This document shows, one piece after another, positions 26,498 to 36,300 of a DNA stretch of 64,000 bases (the stretch's first letter is position 1; every line of letters starts with the position of its first letter). The notes beneath the pieces are model-generated. The model searched no databases and was not told the origin of the DNA. It saw nothing but the letters and a program-made list of their open reading frames with translations. The stretch is taken from the NCBI GenBank assembly GCA_963813345.1, contig CAWEYR010000011.1:62001-126000 (forward strand). Direction: 5' to 3'. This DNA is from CAWDDA01 sp963813345 (GTDB taxonomy: Bacteria; Acidobacteriota; Blastocatellia; RBC074). The translations under genes and the position numbers were made by a program.

Positions 26498-28809
26498 ATG
26501 CGTTCTCTTACTTTACTTGCGTTTCTCTTCATCAGTTCTTCACTTTCGTATGCCCAGGACCCACCGCGACTCGTTGGAAGTGTTCAGGATTCACGTGGGG
26601 ATGCAATCAAAGGGGCGGAGGTCACTGCCAAGAGTCCGGACGGACGAGCCCTGACAACCACAACCGACGACACGGGACGATACCGCGTCGACTTGCCTGC
26701 ACCGTCTGGCACTTATTCCGTAACCGCGTCGGCGTCCGGCTTCAAGTCTCAAACGCAACGAATCGATATCGACGCCCGGTTCCACTTCACCGGAAGTCAT
26801 AATCAACTGGACGCTCGAGGTTGAAGCGCTCCCGGAGGTGATGACCGTCACTCCAACACGAGTTGAAAGACGCCTCGATGAAGTTGCCTCGAGCGTGGTC
26901 GTTCTCGATTCTGAGAGCGTAAATCAGGTTGCGGCGCAGACGATCGATGACGTTCTGCGCCAGGTTCCCGGCTTCAGCAACTTCAGACGATCGAGCAGTC
27001 TCGTAGCGAATCCGACTACACAGGGAGTTTCGTTGCGCGGGGTTGGCGCAAGCGGTGCGAGCCGAACGCTGGTGCTATCTGACGGACTTCCGCTCAATGA
27101 TGCTTTCGGCGGCTGGGTCTACTGGGATCGCGTCGCGCGCGCATCCATAGAACAGGCTGAGGTAGTCCGCGGCGGAAGCTCTGATCTTTACGGTTCCGAC
27201 GCGTTGAGCGGAGTGATCAACCTTGTCAGTCGGGAGCCAAAGCTGGCTGTGGCAACAGCTGATATAGCCTACGGCAATCGCAACACGTTTGATCTTTCGT
27301 TTTTCACTGGGTTCTCGTGGGGCGGGTGGTTTTCTACCGTTTCAGGTGAACTGCTTTCAACAGATGGATACTACATTGTACGTCCCGAGATTGCGGGCGC
27401 TGCAGATGAACCTGCGGCCTCTGATCACAGGCTGCTCCAGCTCAAGGTCGGATATGGCTGGGGTGGAGGCAGCGCCGTACGCGCACCCCAATCTGTTTAT
27501 CTTAGGGGTTCTCTCTTCGATGAAGATCGCAAGAATGGAACCAAACTCCAGCGAAACGACACTGCGACAGAATCACTGGCCGCAGGGTTTCGACTCCAGA
27601 GTGGCGATGGCAGCAACTGGCAGGGTGCAATTTACGGAAACCAGCAACGCTTCTTCGCGACATCGACCACCGTCTCAGCCAACCGTCAGTCAGAAACACC
27701 GGCACGGGATCAGACTGTGCCTTCAAGCGACGCGGGAGCATTTCTTAACTGGTCGCGTCTCTCGTGGAGCCGTCACCTGCTGCTGGCTGGCGCTGATGTT
27801 CGCGGTGTGCGAGGGTCGAGCGACGAACTGGTTTATGTTGCCGGCAGGCCAACGAGCACGGTGAGCGCCGGCGGCAGGCAGCTTCGAAGCGGTTTCTATT
27901 TTCAAGAATCTGATGTCGATTACCGCGCGACTTCAGTTGACGCTGGTTGCGCGGTACGACACATGGACCAACTCATCTGCGTATTCGATTGACCGAAACC
28001 TCGCAACCGGCATCGTCCGGGCAACGTTCTTTCCGGACCGCGACGACGACGCCTTTAGTCCGCGGGTTGCGTTGCTCTATCAGGCATCTGAATCGATTCG
28101 CCTTCGAGCGGCATTCTACAAGGCATTTCGAGCACCGACGCTGAACGAGCTTTACCGATCTTTCCGCGTGGGTGACACTCTGACCCAGGCCAACGAGCAA
28201 CTTAGTGCCGAACGACTGACGGGAGGTGAAACCGGAATTACGTGGAGTCCGTGGAATCGGCTGGCTACAAGACTGACTGGATTCTGGACAGAGACAGCAG
28301 ATCCCATTGCGAACTTCACTGTGACCGCGACGCCGGCGCTGATTACGCGTCAGCGAAGAAACCTCGGCAGGACACGATCGCGCGGGCTAGAGGCTGAAAT
28401 GAATCTTGTGGTAGGCGAGGGCTGGCAGATCAGCGGCGGATACATTTTCTCGGATAGCACGGTGACTGAGGCTCCTCAGGATCCTTCGCTGGTGGGACTG
28501 TGGATTCCGCAGATTCCGCGGCACCAGTTCACCCTGCAGACATCCTATTCCAATCCAAAGTACGCGACTGTGGGTATTCAGTTTCGTGCAACTGGCAACC
28601 AGTTTGATGACGATCAGAACCGGCTTCCACTAGGAAGCTTCGCTGTGATCGATTTCTTCGCATCAAGAAAGATCGCAGGACCGGTCGAGGCGTTCTTTGC
28701 CGTTCAGAATCTGCTGGATGAAGTCTATACGGTCGGAAGGACTCCGCTTGAGACGATCGGAGCGCCAAGGCTTGTACGAGGTGGCCTGAGATTGACGTTT
28801 GGAAAGTAG
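26498..28809 (+). CDS. TonB-dependent outer-membrane receptor with carboxypeptidase-like N-domain (two frameshifts)
   Basis: Signal peptide MRSLTLLAFLFISSSLSYAQ, then a carboxypeptidase regulatory-like Ig fold (GSVQDSRGDAIKGAEVTAK, DTGRYRVDLP). A frame change near 26777 (CCC) leads to the plug domain (IDDVLRQVPGFSNFRR, GVSLRGVGASGASRTLVLSDG, VVRGGSSDLYGSDALSGVINL). A second break near 27912 precedes the barrel (FYKAFRAPTLNELYRSF, IPRHQFTLQ, VQNLLDEVYTVGRTP). It ends in Phe-Gly-Lys rather than a terminal Phe. It is a ligand-gated importer for siderophores, cobalamin or glycans; the ligand is not evident. Confidence 0.85.
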
Positions 28810-28827
28810 CGCTCCCAGGTGTGCAAG

Positions 28828-30165
28828 CTAGTTTGATCTTACGATCGCCTTGTAAACCGTCCCGGCCTTCATTACAAAGATCACTTTTTCGAGCTCGGTT
28901 ACATCTTTGAGCGGATCTCCTGCAACGGCGATGATGTCGGCGAAGCGGCCAGCGGCAATCTCGCCGATACGATCAGTCCAGCCAAGCAAGTCGGCAGCAT
29001 TCACAGTTGCCGCGCGGATCGCATCTATCGGCGAAAGTCCCCACTTGACCATGTGAGCGAACTGCTTTGCGTTCCCTCCGTGAGGATAGACTCCAGCATC
29101 AGTGCCATATGCAATCTTTACCCCTGCTTTGGCCGCCTTCTGAAAATTCTCGCGCTGCGTTCGTCCTACCAGGCGTTCCTTTTCGATGATCTTGTCCGGA
29201 TAACCCAGCCGCGAAAACTCGGCGAGGATGTAGTCGTCATTGTAGATGTCCGCTACAAGATACGTTCCACGCTCCTTCATCAGGCGGATGCCTTCTTCAT
29301 CAATAAAACTCCCATGCTCAATTGAAGCTACACCGGCACGCACTGCGCGCTTGATTCCTTCAGTTCCGTGAGCATGCGCGGCCACCTTGCGGCCCCACAT
29401 TGTTGCCTCTTCGACTACGACATTCATTTCTTCCTGCGAGAACTGCGGCGCACCTACCGATTCCTCCTCCGAGAGAACGCCTGCCGTGGCTATCAACTTG
29501 ATGAGATCAGCTCCGTACTTCACCTCAAAGCGGATCAGCTTTCGGATTTCGTTCGCCCCATCGGCAAGTCCAGAGAAACTTCCAAATTTAAGATAAGGCG
29601 AGAACCCGGTCGTGTCGCCGTGGCCTCCAGTCGCGCCAACAGTCAAAGTCGCGACCTGCATTCGTGGTCCCGCGACTGTACCCGCATCGATTGCTTTGCG
29701 AAGTGCGACATCGATGAACTCTCCGGCACCGACGTCTCGTATAGTGGTGAACCCTGCCTCAAGCGTTCTGCGTGCGTAGACGTGTGCCGTCACGGCTACA
29801 TCAATCGGGCTTCGTCTGAAGATGTCTTCGTAATAGTTCCCCGGCTGAGTTGTGATGTGGGTATGGCAATCGATCAATCCCGGCAATACCGTCGCATTGC
29901 TGAGGTCGATCGTCTCAACACCTTGCGGAATGCTGATTCCACTGCCAACCTGCGTAATGCGTTCCCCTTCGATGAGGATTACGACATCGTTCTTAAACGT
30001 TCCAGACTTCACATCCAGAAACCGGCCCGCGCGGATAGCAGCTTTCTTCGGAGCTTCTTTCTTCTTTTCCTGTGCCTGTGCACGATCGTGACTTCCGATA
30101 AAGTTTGCGGCGAATCCGGAGAGCGCCACGGTCATGCTAAACAGTATGTAAGCCAGTTTCCTCAT
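28828..30165 (-). CDS. Exported amidohydrolase (imidazolonepropionase/prolidase-like)
   Basis: 445 residues with a signal peptide and a Lys-rich stretch after it. The metal-dependent hydrolase motifs are complete: DCHTH, the carboxylated Lys in DLIKLIATAG, HAHG, SIEHGS and YGTDAGV. This set matches the Xaa-Pro dipeptidase/imidazolonepropionase-like branch of the amidohydrolases with a two-metal site. Periplasmic hydrolysis of a cyclic amide or dipeptide is likely; the substrate is not determined. The xylulokinase gene ends 35 bases upstream. Confidence 0.85.
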   Translation of the reverse strand: MRKLAYILFSMTVALSGFAANFIGSHDRAQAQEKKKEAPKKAAIRAGRFLDVKSGTFKNDVVILIEGERITQVGSGISIPQGVETIDLSNATVLPGLIDCHTHITTQPGNYYEDIFRRSPIDVAVTAHVYARRTLEAGFTTIRDVGAGEFIDVALRKAIDAGTVAGPRMQVATLTVGATGGHGDTTGFSPYLKFGSFSGLADGANEIRKLIRFEVKYGADLIKLIATAGVLSEEESVGAPQFSQEEMNVVVEEATMWGRKVAAHAHGTEGIKRAVRAGVASIEHGSFIDEEGIRLMKERGTYLVADIYNDDYILAEFSRLGYPDKIIEKERLVGRTQRENFQKAAKAGVKIAYGTDAGVYPHGGNAKQFAHMVKWGLSPIDAIRAATVNAADLLGWTDRIGEIAAGRFADIIAVAGDPLKDVTELEKVIFVMKAGTVYKAIVRSN

Positions 30166-30199
30166 ATCCTCGGAGTTCCTCGACTCTTTCGTCCTCTCT

Positions 30200-31735
30200 T
30201 TAGTGTGTGATCAAGCGGCGGTGATCTCGAAATGCTCCATCCAGATCTTTTACCAGCCTATCCATCAACTCCTGGAGCTTCCGATATGTCTCAACTCTCC
30301 CCCGGTCGGGCTTCACCCGCGTAGTCTCATCTAACGCAACGTACTGCGTGCAAAGTTCTTTGATGTCTTTTCTGCCTTCGCCCGTCTCAGCGGAACCACC
30401 ATACGCCCAGACTGCCTGAAGTGCGGCGCCAAACGCCGCACCTTCCTCGTTTTTTACCGAGACGACTTCGACATCAAAGACATCGGCAAGAATCTGTCTC
30501 CAGACATTTGAACGAGCTCCACCTCCCGTTGCACGGATTTCGCGCGGCTCGATTCCAAGCTGTCTCATTCGATTCAATCCATAGTTCAGACCGAGCGTCG
30601 TACCCTCCATTGCGGCTCGCGCAAAATGAGCTGCATCGAACGTCTGGTCACGAACCCCAAAGAAAACGCCAGTCCCGTCAGGAACATTCGGCGTTCGCTC
30701 ACCTTCAAAGAATGGAATCAGGAGGAGTCCATCAGACCCAGGCGGAATTGCGGCAGCGGCCCTTGCAAGATCGTCGTGAGACAAATTGAAGCGCTCCCGT
30801 ACCATCTCGGTGGCAACGGTCACGTTCATCGTGCAGACAAGCGGAAGCCACTGCCCTGTCGAATCGCAGAAAGCAGCGATGGTACCTTCCGGATCGACTA
30901 CGGGCTTCTCTGAACATGCGTAAATTGTGCCTGAAGTGCCAAGACTGACTGTTACAACGCCATCTCTGACGTTTCCTGTTCCGATCGCGCCCATCATGTT
31001 GTCGCCCCCTCCGGTGCTCACGATGACGTCGCTCGAAAGACCCCATCTACGGGCCAGGTCTGGAGAAAGACGACCCGCAATGGCTCCTGCGGCAACGAGC
31101 GGAGGGAGCATCGTCATTACGCGAGGATCGATAGCTCGCACCGCGCGTTCTGACCAGGTCCGCCGCGTAACATCGAAGAGCGCCGTCCCGGAAGCATCGC
31201 CAAACTCCATCGTCCTCGTTCCGGTGAGCCTGAAGTTGATGTAGTCGTGAGGCAACAGCACCCAGCGCAACCGCGCAAAGTTCTCAGGCTCGCGTCGTTT
31301 GAGCCATAGAATCTTTGAGGCCGTGAAGCCTGCAGGAACAGCGTTTCCTACTTCTTCTATTGTTCTCGAGAACCCTCCGAGTGAAGAAATGATCTCTTCG
31401 CATTCTTCCGCTGTGCTCGTATCGCACCAGAGCTTGGCAGGTCTGATTACTTCGTCGTTTTCATCGAGGGGCACGAATCCGTGCTGTTGCCCCGAAACGC
31501 CGATTCCCTTGACGCGAGACCGATCAACACCAGAGTCCGCGAGAACCTTGAGGACCGTTTCGTTGACTGCATCAAACCAGGTGTGTGGATGCTGCTCTTT
31601 ATGTCCTGGCGGGAGACCTTCGATCAGATCGTAGGCGGCGGAAGCTGATGCGACAACCGAACCGGAATCCGCGTCAAACAGAATTGTCTTGGTGCTTTGC
31701 GTTCCACTGTCGATGCCGAGGAAGTATTCGCTCAT
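30200..31735 (-). CDS. xylB: Xylulokinase, FGGY family
   Basis: 511 residues from the ATG at 31735; the longer frame upstream runs through repeats. N-terminal phosphate loop GIDSGTQSTKTILFD, substrate segment KEQHPHTWFDAV, GVSGQQHG, ATP-site VSLGTSGTIYA, and the FGGY C-terminal signature region REIRATGGGARSNVWRQILADVF. Transfers phosphate from ATP to D-xylulose (or a related ketopentose). It heads a minus-strand group with an FAH-family enzyme and a ribose/xylose-type ABC importer, suggesting a pentose or sugar-acid pathway. Confidence 0.88.
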   Translation of the reverse strand: MSEYFLGIDSGTQSTKTILFDADSGSVVASASAAYDLIEGLPPGHKEQHPHTWFDAVNETVLKVLADSGVDRSRVKGIGVSGQQHGFVPLDENDEVIRPAKLWCDTSTAEECEEIISSLGGFSRTIEEVGNAVPAGFTASKILWLKRREPENFARLRWVLLPHDYINFRLTGTRTMEFGDASGTALFDVTRRTWSERAVRAIDPRVMTMLPPLVAAGAIAGRLSPDLARRWGLSSDVIVSTGGGDNMMGAIGTGNVRDGVVTVSLGTSGTIYACSEKPVVDPEGTIAAFCDSTGQWLPLVCTMNVTVATEMVRERFNLSHDDLARAAAAIPPGSDGLLLIPFFEGERTPNVPDGTGVFFGVRDQTFDAAHFARAAMEGTTLGLNYGLNRMRQLGIEPREIRATGGGARSNVWRQILADVFDVEVVSVKNEEGAAFGAALQAVWAYGGSAETGEGRKDIKELCTQYVALDETTRVKPDRGRVETYRKLQELMDRLVKDLDGAFRDHRRLITH

Positions 31736-31744
31736 GGTGTACGC

Positions 31745-31840
31745 TCTGGGAGCGCTAGCTGGAGCCTGGCGCCTGCAGCTTGACATCCAGGTCCGGTCTA
31801 GCCGTGACGCGCCAGGCTGAGACGCCTGGCGCTCCAGGCT
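31745..31840. repeat. Pair of GCGCCAGG-type palindromes
   Basis: Two decayed copies (about 31745-31772 and 31806-31838) of the short palindrome in the gap between the FAH-family gene and xylB. Confidence 0.55.
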
Positions 31841-31843
31841 GCT

Positions 31844-32696
31844 TCAACCTTGGCGGCCCGCAGCTACCACTGGATTTCGAAGAGTTCCAAGCTTTTCGAT
31901 CACAACCTCGAAAACATCCCCTGGCTTGAGCAGAACCGGCGGCTTGCGGAAAATGCCCACGCCCTCCGGCGTTCCCGTGGCAATCACATCACCCGGCTCG
32001 AGCGTGATCGCCTGCGAAAGGTAGTGAATCAGATAAGGCACTTTGAAAATCATTTTGCCGGTGTTGGATGACTGCATTACCTCTCCGTTGAGAATGCCTT
32101 CAATCTTCAACGCGTGAACATCATCTATCTCATCTCTGGTAGTGATGAATGGTCCCAGAGGCGCAAAGGTGTCGAGACTCTTTCCTCTCACCCATTGCCC
32201 ATCAGCGAACTGCAGGTCGCGAGCGCTCACATCGTGAATCATCGAATATCCGAATACGTGATCGAGCGCATTGGCTTCAGAAACTCTTTGTGCCCTGCGG
32301 CCTATCACGACTGCGAGCTCGGCTTCGAAGTCAACCTGAGAACTTATCTCAGGCAGCTCGATCGGCGCATTGTGCGCTGTCAGAGAATTCCCGAGTTTGG
32401 CGAAAAGAAGCGGGGCCGGAGGAGGCTCGCTGCCCCCTTCGGCTGCGTGATCATAGTAGTTGCGGCCTATCGCCATGATTTTTGATGGGTACACTGGTGG
32501 CAGGTACTCGACGGCATCGATCGCGTAGGCAGTACGCGCGGTCTGAGTCTCGAGACCCTGGAGTGCGCCTACGACCACCTCGAATGAGAGTTGCCATGTC
32601 GTGCGCTACATCAGTGACATCAACCAGTGTTTCACCGCGAAGAATACCAACGCGCAAATCGTCGGACGATGCGGTTTTGAATTGTGCAAGCTTCAT
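31844..32696 (-). CDS. Fumarylacetoacetate hydrolase-family enzyme (frameshift near 32587)
   Basis: Begins MKLAQFKT at 32696 behind AGAGGTAAA. After the frame change the FAH fold follows: KIMAIGRNYYDHAAEGG, the metal-binding VDFEAELAVVIG (E-x-E), YSMIHDVSARDLQ (Asp ligand), KSLDTFAPLGPFI and the GDVIATGTPEGVG signature. The family includes 2-keto-3-deoxy- and diketo-sugar-acid hydrolases or lyases as well as aromatic catabolic isomerases. Next to xylB and a sugar importer, a sugar-acid step is the likelier role. Confidence 0.8.
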
Positions 32697-32722
32697 GATT
32701 TACCTCTGGAAAATAGAATAGT

Positions 32723-33668
32723 TCAGCTTTGAGAGCTCTCGAGACGCCTTCGTTGAAATTCATCAAAAGTTACCGCAAGAACGATCACCGCACCGATAAC
32801 GATCTGTTGTGTAAATGACGAAATGCCCAATAGATTCGCGCCGTTTGCGAGAACGCCCATAATCAGAGAGCCAATGATGGTGCCCATTACCGAACCCTGG
32901 CCGCCACTCAAGCTCCCGCCGCCAATCACCACCGCTGCTATTACCCTGAGCTCGTACCCTTCGCCCGCTGTCGGTTGGCCGGTAACAAGACGCGCAGATT
33001 CAATCGCTCCCGCCAAGCCGGTCAGCGCACCGAGTATCACATAGAAAAGGATCTGGTTGCGTGCCACGCGTACACCGGCATATCGGGCGGCTTCAACGTT
33101 GCTTCCGATAGCATAGCAATACCTCCCGAGGCGCGTCTGACTCAGAATGAAATGGACTGCCACGGCAACGATTACTACAAGCCAAAGCGGCACGGGAAGT
33201 AACCCGAAGACGCTGCCCTCAGCCAGGTATCCAAAGTTCTGCGGGAGACCAACGACTGCGTTGCCGTCCGTCAACAGTAGAACAGCTCCTCGATAGATCC
33301 CCATAGCTCCCAGAGTGACAATGAATGCAGGAATTCCGAGCGATGCAACTGCGGCTCCGTTGACCAGGCCCAGGGCCGCACCTGCAAGTATCGAAACTGC
33401 GATACCAACAAGAACACCGCTGCCTGCAACCATCGCCAGTGCACCGGCAACGCCGCACAGGGCCATCATCGAACCGACTGACAGGTCGATGCCGCCCGAG
33501 GACCATGACCATTGTCATTCCCATAGCCATGATCGTGATGACAGCCGTCTGACGCGCCACGCTTGCAAGATTGCCTCCCGACAGGAATCGCGGTTCGAGA
33601 ATCGAGATCACCAGCACGAGGGCAACCAGACTGAGGAACGGGAGAAACCGTTTTATCCAGTCCGACAT
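32723..33668 (-). CDS. Sugar ABC transporter permease, RbsC/XylH type (frameshift near 33490)
   Basis: The N-terminus MSDWIKRFLPFLSLVALV starts at 33668. An extra G in GGGCGG near 33490 breaks the conserved GGIDLSVGSMMAL motif. The remainder has NGAAVASLGIPAFIVTLGAMGIYRG, TRLGRYCYAIGSNVEAARYAGV and VAAVVIGGGSLSGGQGSV-like segments typical of ribose/xylose permeases. It forms the membrane channel together with the ATPase encoded at 34766-36275. No periplasmic binding protein is present in the window. Confidence 0.85.
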
Positions 33669-33722
33669 GATTGGTTTGCTGTAGTTCCGCCTGAAGACGG
33701 TATCTACAATGCGGGTTATTTC

Positions 33723-34130
33723 TTACCTTTCAAGACTGAAGACTCCTGTGTAATAGGCACTCGTATAGAAACCGACGAACTCCTTTTCGGTCGCGCGGCC
33801 AATCCAGTCGTAGATGCCGCCGTCTTTCGCACCAAGATCAACTGTCCCCTTGAACATCACAACCTTGCCGACCTGCCGGCCTTCCATCTTGATCGTATAC
33901 TTATAAGGTCGTCCGCAGTCCCCCTCGAAAATTGCCTCCCAGACGCCATTGTTGTTTACAACCTTGGAGTCCAGTTTTTTGCATTGTTCTTTTGGAGGTG
34001 TCTGGCCCTGCGCCGGATTATAGGATGACCATACTCCCGTCCACTCGCCGGCAACATCGATCGCAGGCGTTTGCGTCTGTGCGAAAGCGCCTCCCCACAG
34101 AAGCATCAACGTGATGAGAAAAAGCTTCAT
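33723..34130 (-). CDS. Small exported hypothetical protein
   Basis: 135 residues with a signal peptide (MKLFLITLMLLWGGAFAQ). The mature part has the pattern of small beta-barrel proteins (GEWTGVWSSYNPAQG, WEAIFEGDCGRPYKYTIKMEGRQVGKVVMFKGTVDL). Two Cys residues could form a disulfide. It sits between the permease and ATPase genes of the sugar importer but is not a binding protein by size. Confidence 0.65.
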   Translation of the reverse strand: MKLFLITLMLLWGGAFAQTQTPAIDVAGEWTGVWSSYNPAQGQTPPKEQCKKLDSKVVNNNGVWEAIFEGDCGRPYKYTIKMEGRQVGKVVMFKGTVDLGAKDGGIYDWIGRATEKEFVGFYTSAYYTGVFSLER

Positions 34131-34150
34131 CTCAATTCTCCTTTGGGTAT

Positions 34151-34208
34151 GTTGTACCGCCTTCAGGCGGAACCGTGGCTTTCTAACGCTTCCGCCTGAA
34201 GGCTGTAG
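34151..34208. repeat. GTTGTACCGCCTTCAGGCGG hairpin
   Basis: Arms at 34151-34172 and about 34190-34208. A matching single-hairpin copy is at 34738-34765, so the lipoprotein gene 34220-34717 is bracketed by two copies of the same repeat family. Confidence 0.7.
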
Positions 34209-34219
34209 TCTATGCTTTG

Positions 34220-34717
34220 TTATTTCGGGATACTCGAAAGATGGAACGCGACGATCTGCCAGCGACCGCCCTTTTTGGCATACACCTGTGTAAATCGCTG
34301 GTCGCCAGTCAGTGATCTGCCCTTGTCGGTGCCTTTGATCCGCGTAAGGCCTGTAACAACCACAGTGTCTCCATATGGGTGCACCGTCAAGTCCTCAGAA
34401 TCAATTGATTCAATCTTGAGCGTACCCGCTTTGAAATCAGCGATGACTTCTGCCTTTGACCTGACAAGACCGGATGGACTGGTCGAGACATAGGTGTCGC
34501 TGTAGATTCGCTCCATAGCAGCGGTATCGGCGGTGCGGATTGCCGTGTCACGATCTTTTACGAGCTGTCGTATGGCGGCATCAACATTCTCGGTCACTAC
34601 GGGCGTTGCAGCCGGCGCAGGGGTTGGTGACGAAGGTCCCTGACCGGTGTGCGTGTCGCACGAGATGGCTGCGATGATGATTGTTGCGAGAAAGAAAAGG
34701 ACGGCGTTTTGTTTCAT
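34220..34717 (-). CDS. SnoaL/DUF4440-like lipoprotein
   Basis: 165 residues. The signal peptide ends in the lipobox IAAISC, followed by a Pro/Thr-rich tether. Residues 50-165 form a nuclear transport factor 2-like fold (VKDRDTAIRTADTAAMERIYSD, VVVTGLTRIKGTDKG, RWQIVAFHLSSIP) as in DUF4440/ketosteroid-isomerase-like proteins. Role unknown. It is bracketed by two palindromes, which suggests insertion of the gene between the importer components together with repeats. Confidence 0.75.
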   Translation of the reverse strand: MKQNAVLFFLATIIIAAISCDTHTGQGPSSPTPAPAATPVVTENVDAAIRQLVKDRDTAIRTADTAAMERIYSDTYVSTSPSGLVRSKAEVIADFKAGTLKIESIDSEDLTVHPYGDTVVVTGLTRIKGTDKGRSLTGDQRFTQVYAKKGGRWQIVAFHLSSIPK

Positions 34718-34737
34718 TGATGGGGGCTCCTTTTGAA

Positions 34738-34765
34738 GGTTCCGCCTGAAGGCGGTACAACGTAC
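34738..34765. repeat. TTCCGCCTGAAGGCGG palindrome
   Basis: CCGCCTGAAGGCGG core with the flanking GTACAACGTAC end of the family, at the 5' side of the lipoprotein gene and directly before the ATPase stop codon. Confidence 0.65.
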
Positions 34766-36275
34766 TTATTCTACAGCAGCAAACTTTAGTATCTCTTCCT
34801 GTGATGTTGAATGCGCATCCAGTTCCGCAACCAGACGTCCGCGGCGCATCACCAGAATCCGGTCGGCCATTCCCAGTAACTCAGGCAGATCAGACGACAC
34901 CATAACGATGGCCGCACCACGTTCGGCAAGTTCATTGATCGCGCGATATATCTCGGAACGTGCAGCCACATCAACACCTCTCGTCGGCTCGTCGAGAAGA
35001 AACACCTTCGTTCGCGCGTGCAGCCAGCGGGCGAGCACGACTTTCTGTTGGTTGCCGCCACTTAGCCTTCCGACTATCTTGTGAGGTTGCGGTGGCTGTA
35101 TGTGCAGATCGCGAATGTAATTATTGGTCGTGTCGAGTTCTTTTCGCCGGTCGAGTCTGAAACCTCGCACAACGGATTTCACATTCGCAAGTGTAACGTT
35201 GGTCGTCATTGGCTGGTTGAGACAAAGGCCCGTTCGTTTCCGGTCTTCCGTCAGAAGGCTCAGCCCTTCCACTACCGACTTGCTGGGACGCGCCGGTAGA
35301 AGGCGCTCACCGTCGATGTGAATCTCTCCGCGATCAGCAGGGTGCGCGCCGAAGACTGCCTCAACCAGTTCTGTCCGCCCTGCGCCGGCCAATCCTGCGA
35401 TGCCTACAACTTCGCCGGCACGCGGCGACAAAACTGGCATCGACAAAGACGTCATCACGCGTCAGACCCGAAACCTTGAGCTTCACGCCACCGATCGTCG
35501 CCTTTCGCGATGGAAAAATCTCTTTGAGCTCGCGGCCTGCCATATGACGGATCATCTCATCAGTCGAGATCTCTCCCCATTTACCGCTGTAGACGACGTT
35601 GCCGTCACGCAGGATCGTCAGACGATCCGCAATCTCGTCAAGCTCTTCGAGGCGGTGTGAAATATAGACAATTGCCAGACCGCGCGACTTGAGATCGCGA
35701 ATCAGGCGGAAGAGCTCGTTGACCTCCTGATTCGTCAGTGACGACGTTGGCTCGTCCATGACGATAACCCGTCTGGCTTCGACAATAGCGCGAGTGATTT
35801 CCACCAACTGACGGTCAGCAGCGCTCAGCTGACCTACGCGGCTTTTGGGATTTAGTTTGAAACCATAGTCCGCAAGCAGCGAGGCAGCGCGCACGTTCAT
35901 TGCCTGATGATCTATCATCCCGGTGCCGGCGATTCCACGAAACCTCATCGGTTCGCGTCCCAGAAAGATGTTCTCAGCTACAGTGAGATGTGGAGCCAGC
36001 GACAGCTCCTGGTAGATCATCGCCACGCCGCATGCGAGTGCATCAGCCGGCCGACCGAAACGAACCTCACGCCCATCGATCAGAACGGCACCAGAATCGG
36101 GGTGATGCACTCCAGAAAGTATCTTCATCAGAGTCGACTTTCCGGCGCCGTTCTCCCCAACGAGCGCATGCACCTCGCCCGACTCTGCGGCAAAGCTCAC
36201 CTGACTAAGCACGCGATTCCCTGCGAATGATTTATCGATTCCGCGCATTTCAAGCGCGACGATTCGGTCGGTCAT
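34766..36275 (-). CDS. Sugar ABC transporter ATPase, RbsA/XylG type (frameshift near 35437)
   Basis: Tandem ABC cassettes of about 500 residues. Cassette 1: Walker A GENGAGKST, Q-loop MIYQEL, signature LSAADRQLVEI, Walker B VIVMDEPTSSL. A frame change in a TTTT run near 35437 precedes cassette 2: the degenerate Walker A GLAGAGRTE usual for the second site, signature LSGGNQQKV, Walker B VFLLDEPTRGVD. It powers uptake of a pentose, hexose or similar sugar with the permease at 32723-33668. Most likely one intact gene with a sequencing indel. Confidence 0.87.
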
Positions 36276-36300
36276 ACGCTGCTATCGTTCTGTCATTCTG

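Noticed and set aside
29368..30210. 280-codon plus-strand open frame
   Set aside because: It lies wholly opposite the amidohydrolase, which has a signal peptide and full metal motifs; the antisense frame has no recognisable domain.
33315..34028. 237-codon plus-strand open frame
   Set aside because: Antisense to the sugar permease and a small exported protein; no family motifs.
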